Below, in pieces: positions 18,988 through 28,013 of a stretch of DNA of 64,000 bases. How positions within the stretch are numbered: position 1 is the first letter of the stretch; each line of letters begins with the position of its first letter. The notes beneath the pieces are model-generated. The model did not search any database and had not been told where the DNA came from. It saw only the letters and a program-made list of their open reading frames with translations. The position numbers and the translations under genes are program-made. This DNA is from JAHEKD01 sp965215945 (lineage in GTDB: Bacteria; Pseudomonadota; Gammaproteobacteria; Arenicellales; JAHEKD01): NCBI GenBank assembly GCA_965215945.1, contig CBDCFC010000025.1, forward strand, positions 233,842 through 297,841, written 5' to 3'.

Positions 18988-19317
18988 TTAATCTTTCCGG
19001 CTGGCAAACGGATTTTGATAAAGTTGATCATGTGACTCGACGCCATCTTCGATCACACAATCGGTTTTTGGCCGCGCTATACAGAGCAGTATGTAACCTG
19101 CTTGGGATTGGCGTTTGTTAATAGCAGTTGCTCCAGGTTGACGCACTTTGCCGGAAATCAATTTGGCAGCGCAGGTAATGCAACCACCGTATTCACAGCC
19201 GATAGGCAGTTGTATGCCGGCTTTTAAGCCGGCATTGTAAATCGGTTCATCTATACCTACATCAATGGTGGCACCACTATTTTTAAGTTCAACTTTGAAG
19301 ATTTTATCTTTAATCAC
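18988..19317 (-). CDS. 2Fe-2S ferredoxin, plant type
   Basis: An electron carrier of 109 residues with the plant-type cluster motif C41-x4-C46-x2-C49 and the distant fourth ligand C79 (LLCIARP). The sequence around it (GCEYGGCITCAAKLISG) is typical. Partners are not encoded next to it, although a Rieske oxygenase at 60386 and several flavoproteins in the window would need electron carriers. It is 16 bp downstream of the GST gene on the same strand and may be co-transcribed with it. Confidence 0.88.
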   Translation of the reverse strand: MIKDKIFKVELKNSGATIDVGIDEPIYNAGLKAGIQLPIGCEYGGCITCAAKLISGKVRQPGATAINKRQSQAGYILLCIARPKTDCVIEDGVESHDQLYQNPFASRKD

Positions 19318-19333
19318 GCATCCTGTTTAATAT

Positions 19334-19978
19334 TTATTTGCTTTGTGACTCCAGCCACTCGTTTAAACAAGGGCGGTAACTGGCTAACTCATCACTCACC
19401 GCTTTATGTTGGCAAAGATTTTCCTTATATTGAATTATTGAATCAGGCCATTCAATCTCAAGATCCAAAAAAGGTGTTAATGACTCGATCCAGGCGAATG
19501 TTATTGGAAAACCGCACTCACCGAGCGTTAACTGATGACTCGTGTTGTTTCGATTACAAAACAATCGGGAAAATTGATTTAAACGAAGTGAAATTTGCTC
19601 TGATTGTTTACCAATGATTTTGTTATTACCTTTTACTTCATCGATGAAGGGAAATAGTTTTCGCACCTCTGGTTCCAGTCGTGTGTCGTGAAACCGTGAG
19701 CGTTCACGGACTTTTGCTCTGAGAGCAATATCTTCTGGTAGCATTGATGGGGTTGGGTATTTTTCGTTCAAATATTCGGCGATGGCCTCCGAGTCAGCCA
19801 GCACTAAATCTCCATCGATTAATGTCGGCAAATTGCCTGATGGAATAATTTTTTTATACTCATCCGAGCCGTAACCACCAGGAGGTAGAATTTCTTTCCA
19901 TTTAAGGTTCTTATGACGTAATAGAATACGAAGCTTTGCACAATAAAGACTCAGTGGAATGGTATATATCGTAAGCAT
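19334..19978 (-). CDS. glutathione S-transferase family protein
   Basis: A 214-residue protein starting MLTIYTIPLSLYCAKLR, the first strand and helix of the thioredoxin-like GST domain; IPSGNLPTLIDGD and LADSEAIAEYL are the cis-proline and glutathione-site segments. The C-terminal half is the helical domain. The open frame continues upstream to 20113, but those 45 residues precede the family's normal N-terminus, so I place the start at 19978. Substrate unknown. Confidence 0.85.
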   Translation of the reverse strand: MLTIYTIPLSLYCAKLRILLRHKNLKWKEILPPGGYGSDEYKKIIPSGNLPTLIDGDLVLADSEAIAEYLNEKYPTPSMLPEDIALRAKVRERSRFHDTRLEPEVRKLFPFIDEVKGNNKIIGKQSEQISLRLNQFSRLFCNRNNTSHQLTLGECGFPITFAWIESLTPFLDLEIEWPDSIIQYKENLCQHKAVSDELASYRPCLNEWLESQSK

Positions 19979-20156
19979 ATCCTGGATTATGGGCTTTTCT
20001 TGGTCTTGATGAAAGCCGGTTGAGAAAATGACGAATCGGGTTGAGCGAAATGATTGAAGAATTCCCTCAAGAAAGCTTGGTATTGATTGCCTTGTTGACA
20101 TATCACCAGTCAAATTTAGGTAAACTACTTTAGAAATACACTGTCATCTAATTACT

Positions 20157-20282
20157 ATGAGCCAAGGAACTTGTTTATGTGAAAATATACGCTGGTCAAT
20201 TTCCGGTCAGCCTAAAGCGTCTTATCATTGTCACTGTTCGATGTGCCGCGAGGCTTATGAATTCGGTGAAATGCCGAAATAA
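20157..20282 (+). pseudogene. truncated GFA domain gene (N-terminal remnant)
   Basis: A 41-codon frame reads as the first third of a GFA family protein: C6-L-C8-x3-I-R-W, then C25-H-C27-x2-C30-R. It stops after GEMPK, before the second zinc-ligand pair that a complete protein needs. The next gene starts 16 bp later, so the remainder has been deleted. It is too short for standard gene calling and unlikely to fold as a GFA domain. Confidence 0.65.
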
Positions 20283-20297
20283 CTAAAGGAGAGTGTT

Positions 20298-20702
20298 GTG
20301 AGTACAGTTAAAGCACCAGAAAATCCCGAGTCGGACCTGCGGGTCAAAGCGGTATTTGATGAAATCCGTGAACTCAGAGGGACAGATTATATAAATAATC
20401 TGTGGAGATATTTAGCTTTTGATCCGCCGCTGTTAGAAGAAATTTGGCAGGGTGTCCGAGATGTGATGGCGGCCGAAACACTGATCGATTTCAAAACTAA
20501 AGAAATGATTTATGTAGCTGTATCCATAGCTAATTCCTGCAAATACTGCATTCACTCACATACCGCTGCCGCAAAATCGCACGGCATGACCGACGACGAA
20601 CATGCTGAGTTATTACGTATTGTTACCACTGCTGGAAGAACAAACCATCTTTTGAATGGATTGAACATTCCAGTCGATGATGTTTTTGATATGGATGTTT
20701 GA
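20298..20702 (+). CDS. carboxymuconolactone decarboxylase / AhpD family protein
   Basis: A 134-residue AhpD-like protein with the redox/proton-relay motif C81-K-Y-C84-I-H86-S-H88, which in AhpD forms a CxxC disulphide. Such proteins act as peroxidase partners or decarboxylases; here the CxxC favours an alkylhydroperoxidase-like role. GGAGAG lies upstream of the GTG start. The stop codon abuts the end of the convergent PEGA lipoprotein gene with no gap. Confidence 0.88.
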   Translation: MSTVKAPENPESDLRVKAVFDEIRELRGTDYINNLWRYLAFDPPLLEEIWQGVRDVMAAETLIDFKTKEMIYVAVSIANSCKYCIHSHTAAAKSHGMTDDEHAELLRIVTTAGRTNHLLNGLNIPVDDVFDMDV

Positions 20703-21326
20703 TTATTCTTCTTGTGATGTTGAAGTGCTAATTTCAGAAGTATCAGGTTCTTCTTGAGTAAGAATCACTTCGCCTTGTAATTCTGTTTCAGTTTCTTCTA
20801 ACTCAGTGACTTGTTCAGCTTCACCTTCCAATATAGTTTCCGTGCCTTCTTCAACCAATAATAGGTGAACCGGATTTGGAGTCAGGTCCTTTGCGGCGCC
20901 TGTGGCAGCGTCAACACCGAGTCCTATCACTCCTCCTAATATTATGTTTCCGGCCATTCCCGTTGCACCGGCTCCTACAACTTTGTTGCCTACTAATACT
21001 TCCTGGCTTTGATAACCTTGTTTTGAAATGACAAGTGTATACTCACCTTTTCTGGGCACTACGAAAGTTGTTGGGGTAGTTTTAGAGATAGGGCCTTCAT
21101 AGGTTTTTTCCCCATCAAGTAATTCGAGCGCTTGCTCCTCTCCAATTGCTTTGATTAGTTGCTTGTCAGTAAATTTACCCTTTGTTCTTGTCAATTCCAC
21201 AGTTGCGCCTGGTGGCTCGGTAGTAATTTCCAATTTATCATCGGTGCCTCGTGTGATGGAAGCACAACCTGTTGTGAGCGCAAGTGTCAAGACAACACTC
21301 ATACTTCTAAAAAATGAAAAGTTCAT
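20703..21326 (-). CDS. PEGA domain lipoprotein
   Basis: A 207-residue envelope protein. The signal ends in a lipobox (LTTGC, Cys 21). After it comes the conserved segment DDKLEITTEPPGATVELT, a PEGA-type surface-domain start, and VPRKGEYTLVISKQGYQSQEVLV, its end. A glycine-rich hydrophobic stretch follows (about 115-145), then a very acidic, Glu/Thr-rich tail of about 45 residues. Probably anchored in the outer membrane; role unknown. Confidence 0.75.
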   Translation of the reverse strand: MNFSFFRSMSVVLTLALTTGCASITRGTDDKLEITTEPPGATVELTRTKGKFTDKQLIKAIGEEQALELLDGEKTYEGPISKTTPTTFVVPRKGEYTLVISKQGYQSQEVLVGNKVVGAGATGMAGNIILGGVIGLGVDAATGAAKDLTPNPVHLLLVEEGTETILEGEAEQVTELEETETELQGEVILTQEEPDTSEISTSTSQEE

Positions 21327-21588
21327 GTATTTTTTCCCCTAAATTTAAAGGTTGAGAAATTTAAAATCGGTCAAACTCAGAAAAGCGCGCAACATTAAAT
21401 ATATTTAATTACTTTGTCAAGTTAAAATTATGACCGAATCACGAATTTTCGTGACAGGTTTTAGCTTGATCCTGATAGACATTGAGATGATTCGTCATCA
21501 GATGGACTAAGTATGTGGATTAGTTAACAGATTTATTTATAAAAGCTGGTTATTATCTGGGGAAATAATAATAAATAGGTACGGCGTT

Positions 21589-22158
21589 ATGAAGGGAATA
21601 ATTAAATTTACAGTATTACTTGCTGCGTGCTTTTTGTTTTTTACAACCTTGGTGATGGCTGAAGAATCTTTTACAAAAGTACAGCCTATGGAGAACCTAA
21701 ATAATGTTAATGACGAATTTGACTCACGTCACGATGAGCTGACTGGATTGTTGAACTGGGCTGCATATTTGTCCGGCTATAAAACTAATGGCGACAACCC
21801 AAAGTTACAATTCAAGCCACATCAGTTCTTTGTCGATAATGCTTGTTATGGTAATGATAAATGTAGAGTAGTAGGTTGGTACAATGATCAAGGCATTGTA
21901 TATATTGATAAGAAACTAGATGCACTGAATTCCAGATTTGAGCGTAGCTTGGTTGTTCACGAGTTTGTTCATTATTTGCAACATATCAGCGGCAAATTCA
22001 AAACCGGTACTTGTGAAGAGTTTATTCAGCGTGAGCGAGAAGCCTATACGGCACAACGTGACTTCATCATGGCATACGGCTCAATGCCGAGCATGAGTTT
22101 TTATCAACATTCATGTGCCTTGAATACGGTTGAGGTTGGAAATTTGGTTTCAAACTAA
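21589..22158 (+). CDS. secreted HExxH-motif protein (putative zinc metallopeptidase-like, DUF6647-like)
   Basis: A 189-residue protein with a signal peptide (cleavage after about residue 24, VMA-EES). The only clear motif is H124-E-F-V-H128 followed by YLQH, a zinc-peptidase-type helix, with E142-E and E147-x-E downstream as possible third ligands. Four cysteines in the mature part could form two disulphides. Likely periplasmic or exported. Peptidase activity is inferred from the motif only. Confidence 0.65.
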   Translation: MKGIIKFTVLLAACFLFFTTLVMAEESFTKVQPMENLNNVNDEFDSRHDELTGLLNWAAYLSGYKTNGDNPKLQFKPHQFFVDNACYGNDKCRVVGWYNDQGIVYIDKKLDALNSRFERSLVVHEFVHYLQHISGKFKTGTCEEFIQREREAYTAQRDFIMAYGSMPSMSFYQHSCALNTVEVGNLVSN

Positions 22159-22267
22159 ATCGCTTCATTAAAATATTTTTACTAACACAAGTTATGACTT
22201 TAATAACAATATGTGTAATGTTAGTATTATGCTGTATTTATGCCATTGAAGGATAAGGAGGCTTAGT

Positions 22268-22771
22268 ATGGAAAACAGACGAGAATTAGTTAAAAAAATA
22301 GCACTGGGAGTAACCTGGAGTACACCAGTTGTTCAGTCAATAGTTTTGCCTGCTCATGCGCAAACATCTGTTACAACAACTCTAGCACCTACAACAACCT
22401 CAGCCCCAACGACTACCCCGGCCCCAACGACTACTCCGGCACCTACTACAACACCGGCTCCAGAATTATCGGTGTCTTGTGCTATGACAGTAGATCAATG
22501 TTTTATGCAAAGTGATACGGGTGTAAATTTAGTTGCTACAGTTACATCCAGTCCACCCGGAGGAATGATTTCAGGTGTCAACGTAACAGCAGATATTACT
22601 TTTAATGGTAATCCTCTGGCGACAGGAATCATGGCAACTACTGATGCCTCGGGTGTTGCGACATTTGCCCAGCAGGTTGTTGTTCTGGATCCGGCCGGCC
22701 CGTTGGTAGCCAACGTTTCAATACCATCAGGAGCGATGAGCACCTGTAATGCTATGACGACAGGATGTTGA
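22268..22771 (+). CDS. secreted protein with Thr/Pro-rich repeat linker
   Basis: A 167-residue exported protein. The N-terminus (RRELVKKIALGVTWSTPVV, ending LPAHA-QT) looks like a twin-arginine-type signal. A linker of four hexapeptide APTTT(S/P) units follows (about residues 40-65), then an Ig-like beta domain of roughly 95 residues with four cysteines (CAMTVDQC near its start; CNAMTTGC at its end). AAGGAGG lies before the ATG. It resembles surface proteins with a stalk and small head; no partner is evident. Confidence 0.7.
   Translation: MENRRELVKKIALGVTWSTPVVQSIVLPAHAQTSVTTTLAPTTTSAPTTTPAPTTTPAPTTTPAPELSVSCAMTVDQCFMQSDTGVNLVATVTSSPPGGMISGVNVTADITFNGNPLATGIMATTDASGVATFAQQVVVLDPAGPLVANVSIPSGAMSTCNAMTTGC
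22385..22462 (+). repeat. 18-bp coding tandem repeat (APTTTP linker)
   Basis: Four in-frame 18-bp units plus a partial fifth encode Ala-Pro-Thr-Thr-Thr-Pro/Ser. Third-codon positions differ between units, so the array is not a fresh expansion. Confidence 0.85.
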
Positions 22772-22826
22772 TGCTACTAGTGTAGCTAGGAGAAACAATT
22801 CTCGTTTATCACAGACTGTTTGGAAG

Positions 22827-23699
22827 TTAACCGGCAGAAAGACTTAATAGCGTTTCCCGGGTTTGTTGTAGCCGATCAACCAAACTTTGTTTTTGCTTGT
22901 TGTCTAGACTAACGATAATGTCGGTAACAAGTTGCACGACAATTTCTTGATTATGTTGGTATTGCTCCAGATCGGCGAGCCTTATTTGATCTTGATAGAT
23001 GCTGAGGTGGCCTTTGATCTTGGCGATAAAGTTCGATTCTTTCCTTTGCTGTAGGGTTTCAATAAATTCGGCTTGCCAACGATTATAAATTTCATGTCGC
23101 TGGAGCGGCCTGCCTTTAATTCCAGCCAAGCCTTTTCTGATTATTTGCTGTTGTTCGTCATTAAGATTTATACCAGCAAATCGCTTGGTGTTCTGAACAA
23201 TCCGCTTAAGCCTGGCGTCGTCACCACTCGTCAGTGGTTCTTGATACCACTTTTGAAACTCTTCATTTTGTTCTGAAAAATGATTTTCAATTTCATCGAC
23301 TTGTTGATTGGATAAGTTTTTTAAAAAATCAGCCGAATCATAAAAAGGAGAATGTTCAAAACTAGTTTTTGCAAATCCCCGGGCTTTGTCGAAATTAGCC
23401 AAAACAGTTTTGGTTGTTATATTTGCCGATGAAATTTGATTACTAATCTCATCGAGAAAGGTTATATACCGAGGCAACTCATTTTGCTGATGCCACTGTT
23501 TATATTCATCCACAGATTGCTTTATTTGTGCTTTTTGAGCCTCAGTGAACGACGCATAAGCAAGAATTCGATCATACAATTTGTCATCCATTTCGCCATA
23601 AAAGTAGCGAATTAACAGCCCATTAGTGCCACAACCTACTAAAATCTGTGTAACCAGAATTAGCAAGAGTGTAATTTCGATTTTTCGTCTGTTGCTCAT
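22827..23699 (-). CDS. lipoprotein of the DUF6279 type
   Basis: A 290-residue protein with a lipobox (LVGC, Cys 23) followed by a predicted all-helical, charged domain. The segment YFYGEMDDKLYDRILAYASF and the later AKIKGHLSIYQDQIRLADL match the family of gammaproteobacterial lipoproteins I know as DUF6279; function is unknown. Convergent with the Thr/Pro-rich secreted protein gene. Confidence 0.7.
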   Translation of the reverse strand: MSNRRKIEITLLLILVTQILVGCGTNGLLIRYFYGEMDDKLYDRILAYASFTEAQKAQIKQSVDEYKQWHQQNELPRYITFLDEISNQISSANITTKTVLANFDKARGFAKTSFEHSPFYDSADFLKNLSNQQVDEIENHFSEQNEEFQKWYQEPLTSGDDARLKRIVQNTKRFAGINLNDEQQQIIRKGLAGIKGRPLQRHEIYNRWQAEFIETLQQRKESNFIAKIKGHLSIYQDQIRLADLEQYQHNQEIVVQLVTDIIVSLDNKQKQSLVDRLQQTRETLLSLSAG

Positions 23700-24034
23700 A
23701 TAGCCTAAATTGGTTATGTGACTATTTTAGTCAAGCCATTGAAGAATCAGTTGTGTATTTTGACTAAAACAATTAGCAATAAATACATGAGACTATCATG
23801 GACTTAATTAGAGGTTCCTTAAATAAGAAAGGCATGGTCGTAAGACCATGCCGATCACACAGAGAGGAGAGAAACGTTAACGAAACGACTTTCGGTTCAT
23901 CAACAGTGCTAATTTTATACCAAGCTCTCTTTTCTAACTGTTAATAATAGTTACATGAGGATGAGATAAAGATCGAGTTGGCTGTGAAGATTTGATAATA
24001 TGGGGACCTGTAAAAATGAAATTGAATAGTTTAG
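23700..24034. other. 335-bp gap with promoter-like sequence, hairpins and a 48-codon frame
   Basis: On the plus strand TTGACT (23760-23765) and a weak TACATG 18 bp later form a promoter-like pair. About 45 bp further is a perfect 9-bp hairpin, GGCATGGTC (23831-23839) and GACCATGCC (23844-23852), closed by a GTAA (GNRA-type) tetraloop, then a purine-rich GAGAGGAGAG and a smaller CGAAA/TTTCG hairpin (23881-23894). A 48-codon frame (23798-23944) runs through it. It could be a small RNA or leader; no known RNA family was recognised. Confidence 0.35.
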
Positions 24035-24655
24035 TCAGCTATTAAGGTTCATCATTAAAAATCCCCCAAAAGCGGCATTATTTGGCGCGATTGATTTATC
24101 GACCTTGGCTCTCATCTCGGCGATGGCATCTCGATATTTTTGATAAAACTCCCAGGTTGGAGCAGGTTTGTAAGCTAGATCTTCGAGTTCAAAATATTGG
24201 ATCACTCCCTTGGCGGTTGTTGGTTTAACAAAAACTTCTTTATCAGGGTGGTAGTAATTCGGAATTATTGTTACCAATGACCATTTTGCCAACTTGATCG
24301 GCTTGAGAACATCGACCATTGTTTCAAATCCTCTTTGTTGATTGCCATGTAAAAAATTTTTTAAACCAGAGCTAAGCAGCTTGGTATCCTTTTCAGAAAA
24401 TCCCTTGGTCGCATCGCGGAATTTAGGTTTTTCAAACATCGAAACCATCGAGGAGCGGCTGATTATCTTAACCATGTTTTCGGCAATTGTCTGGGGATCC
24501 CGAAATCGGTTTTTGGAAAAGCTCTCCTGCGCCAATGCAATCATCTGCTCCATTTTGTGCTTCTTGCCCAGCGCTTGAAGATCGGGGTGCATAAATCCTT
24601 CCGGGTATTTATCCAAAAACTGAGTTTCAGCCTGTTTTAGTTTGGCAAGATTCAT
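24035..24655 (-). CDS. conserved protein of unknown function
   Basis: A 206-residue soluble protein, Lys-rich, with no signal or membrane segment. I do not recognise a named domain, but composition and even codon use mark it as a real gene. Segments such as MFEKPKFRDATKGFSEKD and TIIPNYYHPDKEVFVKPTT look like conserved cores. It is encoded alone, divergent from the ArsR gene. Confidence 0.6.
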   Translation of the reverse strand: MNLAKLKQAETQFLDKYPEGFMHPDLQALGKKHKMEQMIALAQESFSKNRFRDPQTIAENMVKIISRSSMVSMFEKPKFRDATKGFSEKDTKLLSSGLKNFLHGNQQRGFETMVDVLKPIKLAKWSLVTIIPNYYHPDKEVFVKPTTAKGVIQYFELEDLAYKPAPTWEFYQKYRDAIAEMRAKVDKSIAPNNAAFGGFLMMNLNS

Positions 24656-24733
24656 TGACGTGTTAATACAATGCTAAAAACGTAAATAGTAGCATACCTG
24701 CCGGATAAACCATTTAAACGATGGTGTGCATGA

Positions 24734-24759
24734 TATATTTCGAATATTCTAGAAATATA
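24734..24759. promoter_or_regulatory. ArsR-type operator overlapping the arsR promoter
   Basis: Perfect 8-bp arms TATATTTC (24734-24741) and GAAATATA (24752-24759) enclose GAATATTCTA. The site abuts a -35 box TTGACA (24761-24766), with TAGATT (24784-24789) as -10 after 17 bp. The same 26-bp sequence recurs, 22/26 identical, before the downstream permease gene (25121-25146). This is the pattern of an autoregulated ArsR/SmtB repressor. Confidence 0.75.
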
Positions 24760-24795
24760 GTTGACAATGATAAATAACTGCGCTAGATTCAAATT

Positions 24796-25107
24796 GTGAA
24801 ATTAACTAACGAACAAGCAGCAGATATTTTCGCCCAATTGGGCAATGACACTCGATTGTGCATTATCAAGATTTTGGTGGAAGCAGGTGATGATGGATTG
24901 AGAGTAGGTGAGATTCAAAAGGAGCTTAATATTCCCGGTTCAACCTTGTCGCACCATTTATTGCATTTGCGCAATGTGGGTTTAATTGAACAGTGCCGGG
25001 TGGGTAGTGCTTTAGTTTGTTCGGTGAATTATGAGAAGCTTAACCAATCAATTGATTATCTCAAAGCCGAGTGTTGTATTCGTGTTGATATGAAAAAAGT
25101 GGGTTGA
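24796..25107 (+). CDS. ArsR/SmtB family metalloregulator
   Basis: A 103-residue repressor with the family N-terminus (QLGNDTRLCIIKIL), a winged helix-turn-helix at about 34-62 (VGEIQKELNIPGSTLSHHLLHL) and an adjacent cysteine pair C93-C94 near the C-terminus, a placement used for As(III) in some ArsR proteins; C22, C67 and C75 are also present. The GTG start lies about 6 bases after the -10 box and has no Shine-Dalgarno sequence, so the message may be leaderless. The permease follows after 56 bp. Confidence 0.9.
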   Translation: MKLTNEQAADIFAQLGNDTRLCIIKILVEAGDDGLRVGEIQKELNIPGSTLSHHLLHLRNVGLIEQCRVGSALVCSVNYEKLNQSIDYLKAECCIRVDMKKVG

Positions 25108-25120
25108 GTTTTTTTGAGTA

Positions 25121-25146
25121 TATATTTGGATAATTCTAGAAATAAA
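25121..25146. promoter_or_regulatory. second copy of the ArsR-type operator
   Basis: TATATTTG ... GAAATAAA with the same TTCTA core as the site at 24734. It lies between the arsR stop and the permease ATG, so the permease likely has its own ArsR-controlled promoter. Confidence 0.65.
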
Positions 25147-25163
25147 GTATTAAGAAACCGATC

Positions 25164-26213
25164 ATGAGTGTCAAAACATTAATCTCGGCAGCAGGTTTAA
25201 ACCCTTTTGGGTTTAAACCGGATAAAGTAATTTTAGCTTTGTTGCTGGCGCTGTTAGCTCTGGGCCTGATTAATCCGGCTCAGGCCGTCGCCAGTCTGAA
25301 GTTTATTGCCGACGCAATTATAAGTATTGCGCCATTTTTCTTGCTCGCCGTTAGCCTGGCGGCGGCAATTAAAGCCAGCGGTGCCGATAAAATAGTGGCT
25401 CAGGTATTTTCCGGTCATCCGCTTAAGACGATTGTTATTGCTTCAGTTTTTGGGGCGTTGTCGCCGTTTTGTTCTTGTGGTGTGATTCCTTTAATCGCGT
25501 CTTTACTGGCAGCGGGTGTGCCGCTGGCGCCGGTGATGTCGTTCTGGATTGCATCTCCGGTAATGGATCCGGAGATGTTTATTCTTACCGCTGCGGGTAT
25601 CAGTTTTGATTTTGCTTTAGCCAAAGCAGTTTTTGCTATTTGTTTAGGTTTGTTTGCCGGAATTACGGTGCTTTTGGTTCAACGAACAGGTTTAATGCAA
25701 AATGTCTTGCTTAATCAACAACCCGGAGGTTGTGGTTCCAGCTGTAGTTCAGTTGAAAACGCTTCTGTGCAGTTTAAATTCTGGAGTGACCCTGCCCGTG
25801 TGGCCTTATTCAAAGATGAATTTATCTCTATTAGCCTGTTTCTCGGCAAATGGCTAGCATTGGCTTTTTTCATCGAAAGCTTGATGGTGGCCTATATTAA
25901 TCCACAGTGGGTACAAACTTACATCGGTGGCGATGAGGCCTATGTTATTCCGCTGGCAGCATTAATTGGTATGCCGTCATACCTTAATGGCTATGCGGCA
26001 ATACCATTGGTCGGTGGTCTAATGGACATGGGTATGTCTGCCGGCGCGGCAATGGCCTTTATGCTAACCGGCGCCGTTTCTTCCATACCGGCAGCCATCG
26101 CCGTTTATGCACTGGTTCGAAAAACCATATTTATGTTCTACTTGTTGATCGGTTTAACCGGTTCGATTGTATTTGGCTATATTTACCAGTTTTTGATTGC
26201 TAATGTGATTTGA
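25164..26213 (+). CDS. permease (ArsP / DUF318-like), ArsR-linked
   Basis: A 349-residue inner-membrane protein with about eight to ten hydrophobic segments in two halves. The first half has the conserved LSPFCSCGVIPLIASLL (C103, C105) and MSFWIASPVMDPEMF; the second mirrors it with IGMPSYLNGYAAIPL and MAFMLTGAVSSIPA. These motifs belong to the permease family that includes ArsP, an exporter of trivalent organoarsenicals. A loop with GGCGSSCSS separates the halves. Being under an ArsR regulator with a paired operator supports a metalloid- or metal-export role; the exact substrate is inferred. Confidence 0.82.
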   Translation: MSVKTLISAAGLNPFGFKPDKVILALLLALLALGLINPAQAVASLKFIADAIISIAPFFLLAVSLAAAIKASGADKIVAQVFSGHPLKTIVIASVFGALSPFCSCGVIPLIASLLAAGVPLAPVMSFWIASPVMDPEMFILTAAGISFDFALAKAVFAICLGLFAGITVLLVQRTGLMQNVLLNQQPGGCGSSCSSVENASVQFKFWSDPARVALFKDEFISISLFLGKWLALAFFIESLMVAYINPQWVQTYIGGDEAYVIPLAALIGMPSYLNGYAAIPLVGGLMDMGMSAGAAMAFMLTGAVSSIPAAIAVYALVRKTIFMFYLLIGLTGSIVFGYIYQFLIANVI

Positions 26214-26255
26214 ACTATTGTTACTGGCTTGTCAGCGATATGATGGTTGATTCAC

Positions 26256-28013
26256 TTAAATCGATAAAACTCGTCCGTTTCGTATATTAATTTTCTCGCC
26301 GCTAAATCGAGTTAGATAGAATCCATCAAAGTCGACTAATCTGGAATGATCTTGCAGCATGGAGACCGCCATCTGTTCACCGGCCTTAAGTCCCTGGATG
26401 CCATCCTGGCGGTAGTGGACACCGGCGGCATTGCGGCCGATTGAAATATTGTTGGCGAGTTTGTTGATTTCACCGCCAATGGTCAGGTCAGGGCCAAAAT
26501 AAGGTTCCAGCGCTGTGCCGGTATCGTTGGTGGTGACGGGTTCCGGGAATACGAAATCTTCATTAAACATCGCTTTTAATACCGTAGAGCATGCCCCGGC
26601 CACACAGGCATGACCGGCCGGATAAGATGGGTGCGTGGGGGAACCTTCGGTAAAGGCCTGTGGCAACAAGAAGCTGCCGTTTTGATTATAAATAAGCCTG
26701 AGTGCATCGCAGTTAAGGATTTCGTCATGGAGTTCGTATGAGCGTTGACCATTAATATGAAAATGGATCCGGCCGGCAAAAACTTCGGGTCTTAAATACC
26801 GGTGTGCAACCCACTTTTGATACCATGCGGCACACAAACTCAGATTTGCCGCACGCGAGACTAAATCCAGAATATAGGCAACACCGAAAGAGGTAAACGG
26901 CACTCGATTTTTATTGCCCAAATGGTATGGATTGCCGGGGTTTAACGCTTCACGACCAAACTCCAATAAAATCAATGCCGCCTGACAATAAGCCTGATAG
27001 GGTAGGTCACGGTGCACATATTCACCCAGTGAACGATGGTTAAAAATATATCGGGGCTGACTTTCAAACTGAATTTGTTCTAGTGGCTGTGCGCCTTGCT
27101 GCACATTTAACCAGTTAGCCACACTGGTCATAAAATCAATTGCCGGCCAGAGGAGTTTGATATTGTTGCTCAATAATAGTAGGGCCCCCAGGGTACAATT
27201 TGCCATAACAACTGGCTGATGTATGGGCCAACCAGATCGCCATCGGTTTCACCGCGAAACAGAGTTTGGCTGCTGATTTGACCATTAATTTTAGGTCCCG
27301 GCACTACGCTGAATGCGTTCAAATCAGTCACGGCAGCACCGACTTCAGGGGCAGATGCATATTGTCGGTAGGGTAAATCTCGCAGTAGCGCTTGCCAGTA
27401 AAGTTCTCCCATTTCACTGGCTAGCGAGCTGCTTCGAAAAGTATGGGCCGGGTCAATTCGTGTTGCATTGCTATCAAGGGCCTCGATTGAATACATATAG
27501 GCCGCTTCTGGGTTTACCAGCCCGCGTTGTGAATGTTGAGATAAACGGATGGCTTCAAAATCCCTTTCTCGACCTGTTCGCATCGCTTTAACCAGTTGCT
27601 CAAACGCCGCACTTTTGACCTCACCAAATTGATTGTGAGGCAATGCCTTGGTATAGCTTGCATAATAATGCTGATCAGCATAACGTTCTTCATCGCCATT
27701 AGTGCTTTGAGCGGGCACGTGCGTTTGCCTGGCGCCACTGTTCCAGCATGGCATCAAAGCGTTTTCTGAGCGTGATGAAATACCTTCGCTTGTTTGTATC
27801 TCTAATCTTTCTGAAGTGATTTTTGTAATTATAATTGTAGGCATAAGCATTGTTGCTGGAGTCGGAAACAGGCGTCAAGACACCAGTAGTTGCGGCCCCT
27901 GCAAAAACACCTGCTTTTAAAAATTTTCGTCTGGAGCTGTTTGTTTGATCACGATTGGATGGATATGCTTTAGTTTTAAGTCGTGGCAATAAATTGCGGC
28001 AATAATTTATCAT
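26256..28013 (-). pseudogene. vanadium-dependent haloperoxidase, broken by three frameshifts
   Basis: Three overlapping frames give one haloperoxidase. Frame 1 (from 28013) has a Tat signal, SRRKFLKAG. Frame 2 carries TNGDEERYADQ, KALPHNQFGEV and GPYISQLLWQIVPWGP. A short stretch in a third frame reads EQQYQTPLAG, and the 26256-27206 frame continues with IDFMTSVANWL and the vanadate-site region SYPAGHACVAGACS plus the His of YRQDG. Each break needs one base removed: near 27718 (GCCCGC), near 27178 (TATTGA) and near 27150 (GGCAATT). The family oxidises halides with peroxide, normally after export. As written, no full-length product can be made. Confidence 0.8.

Noticed and set aside
22385..22462. 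CRISPR-like array from regularly spaced repeats
   Set aside because: Units are 18 bp, contiguous and in frame within a coding region, with no spacers.
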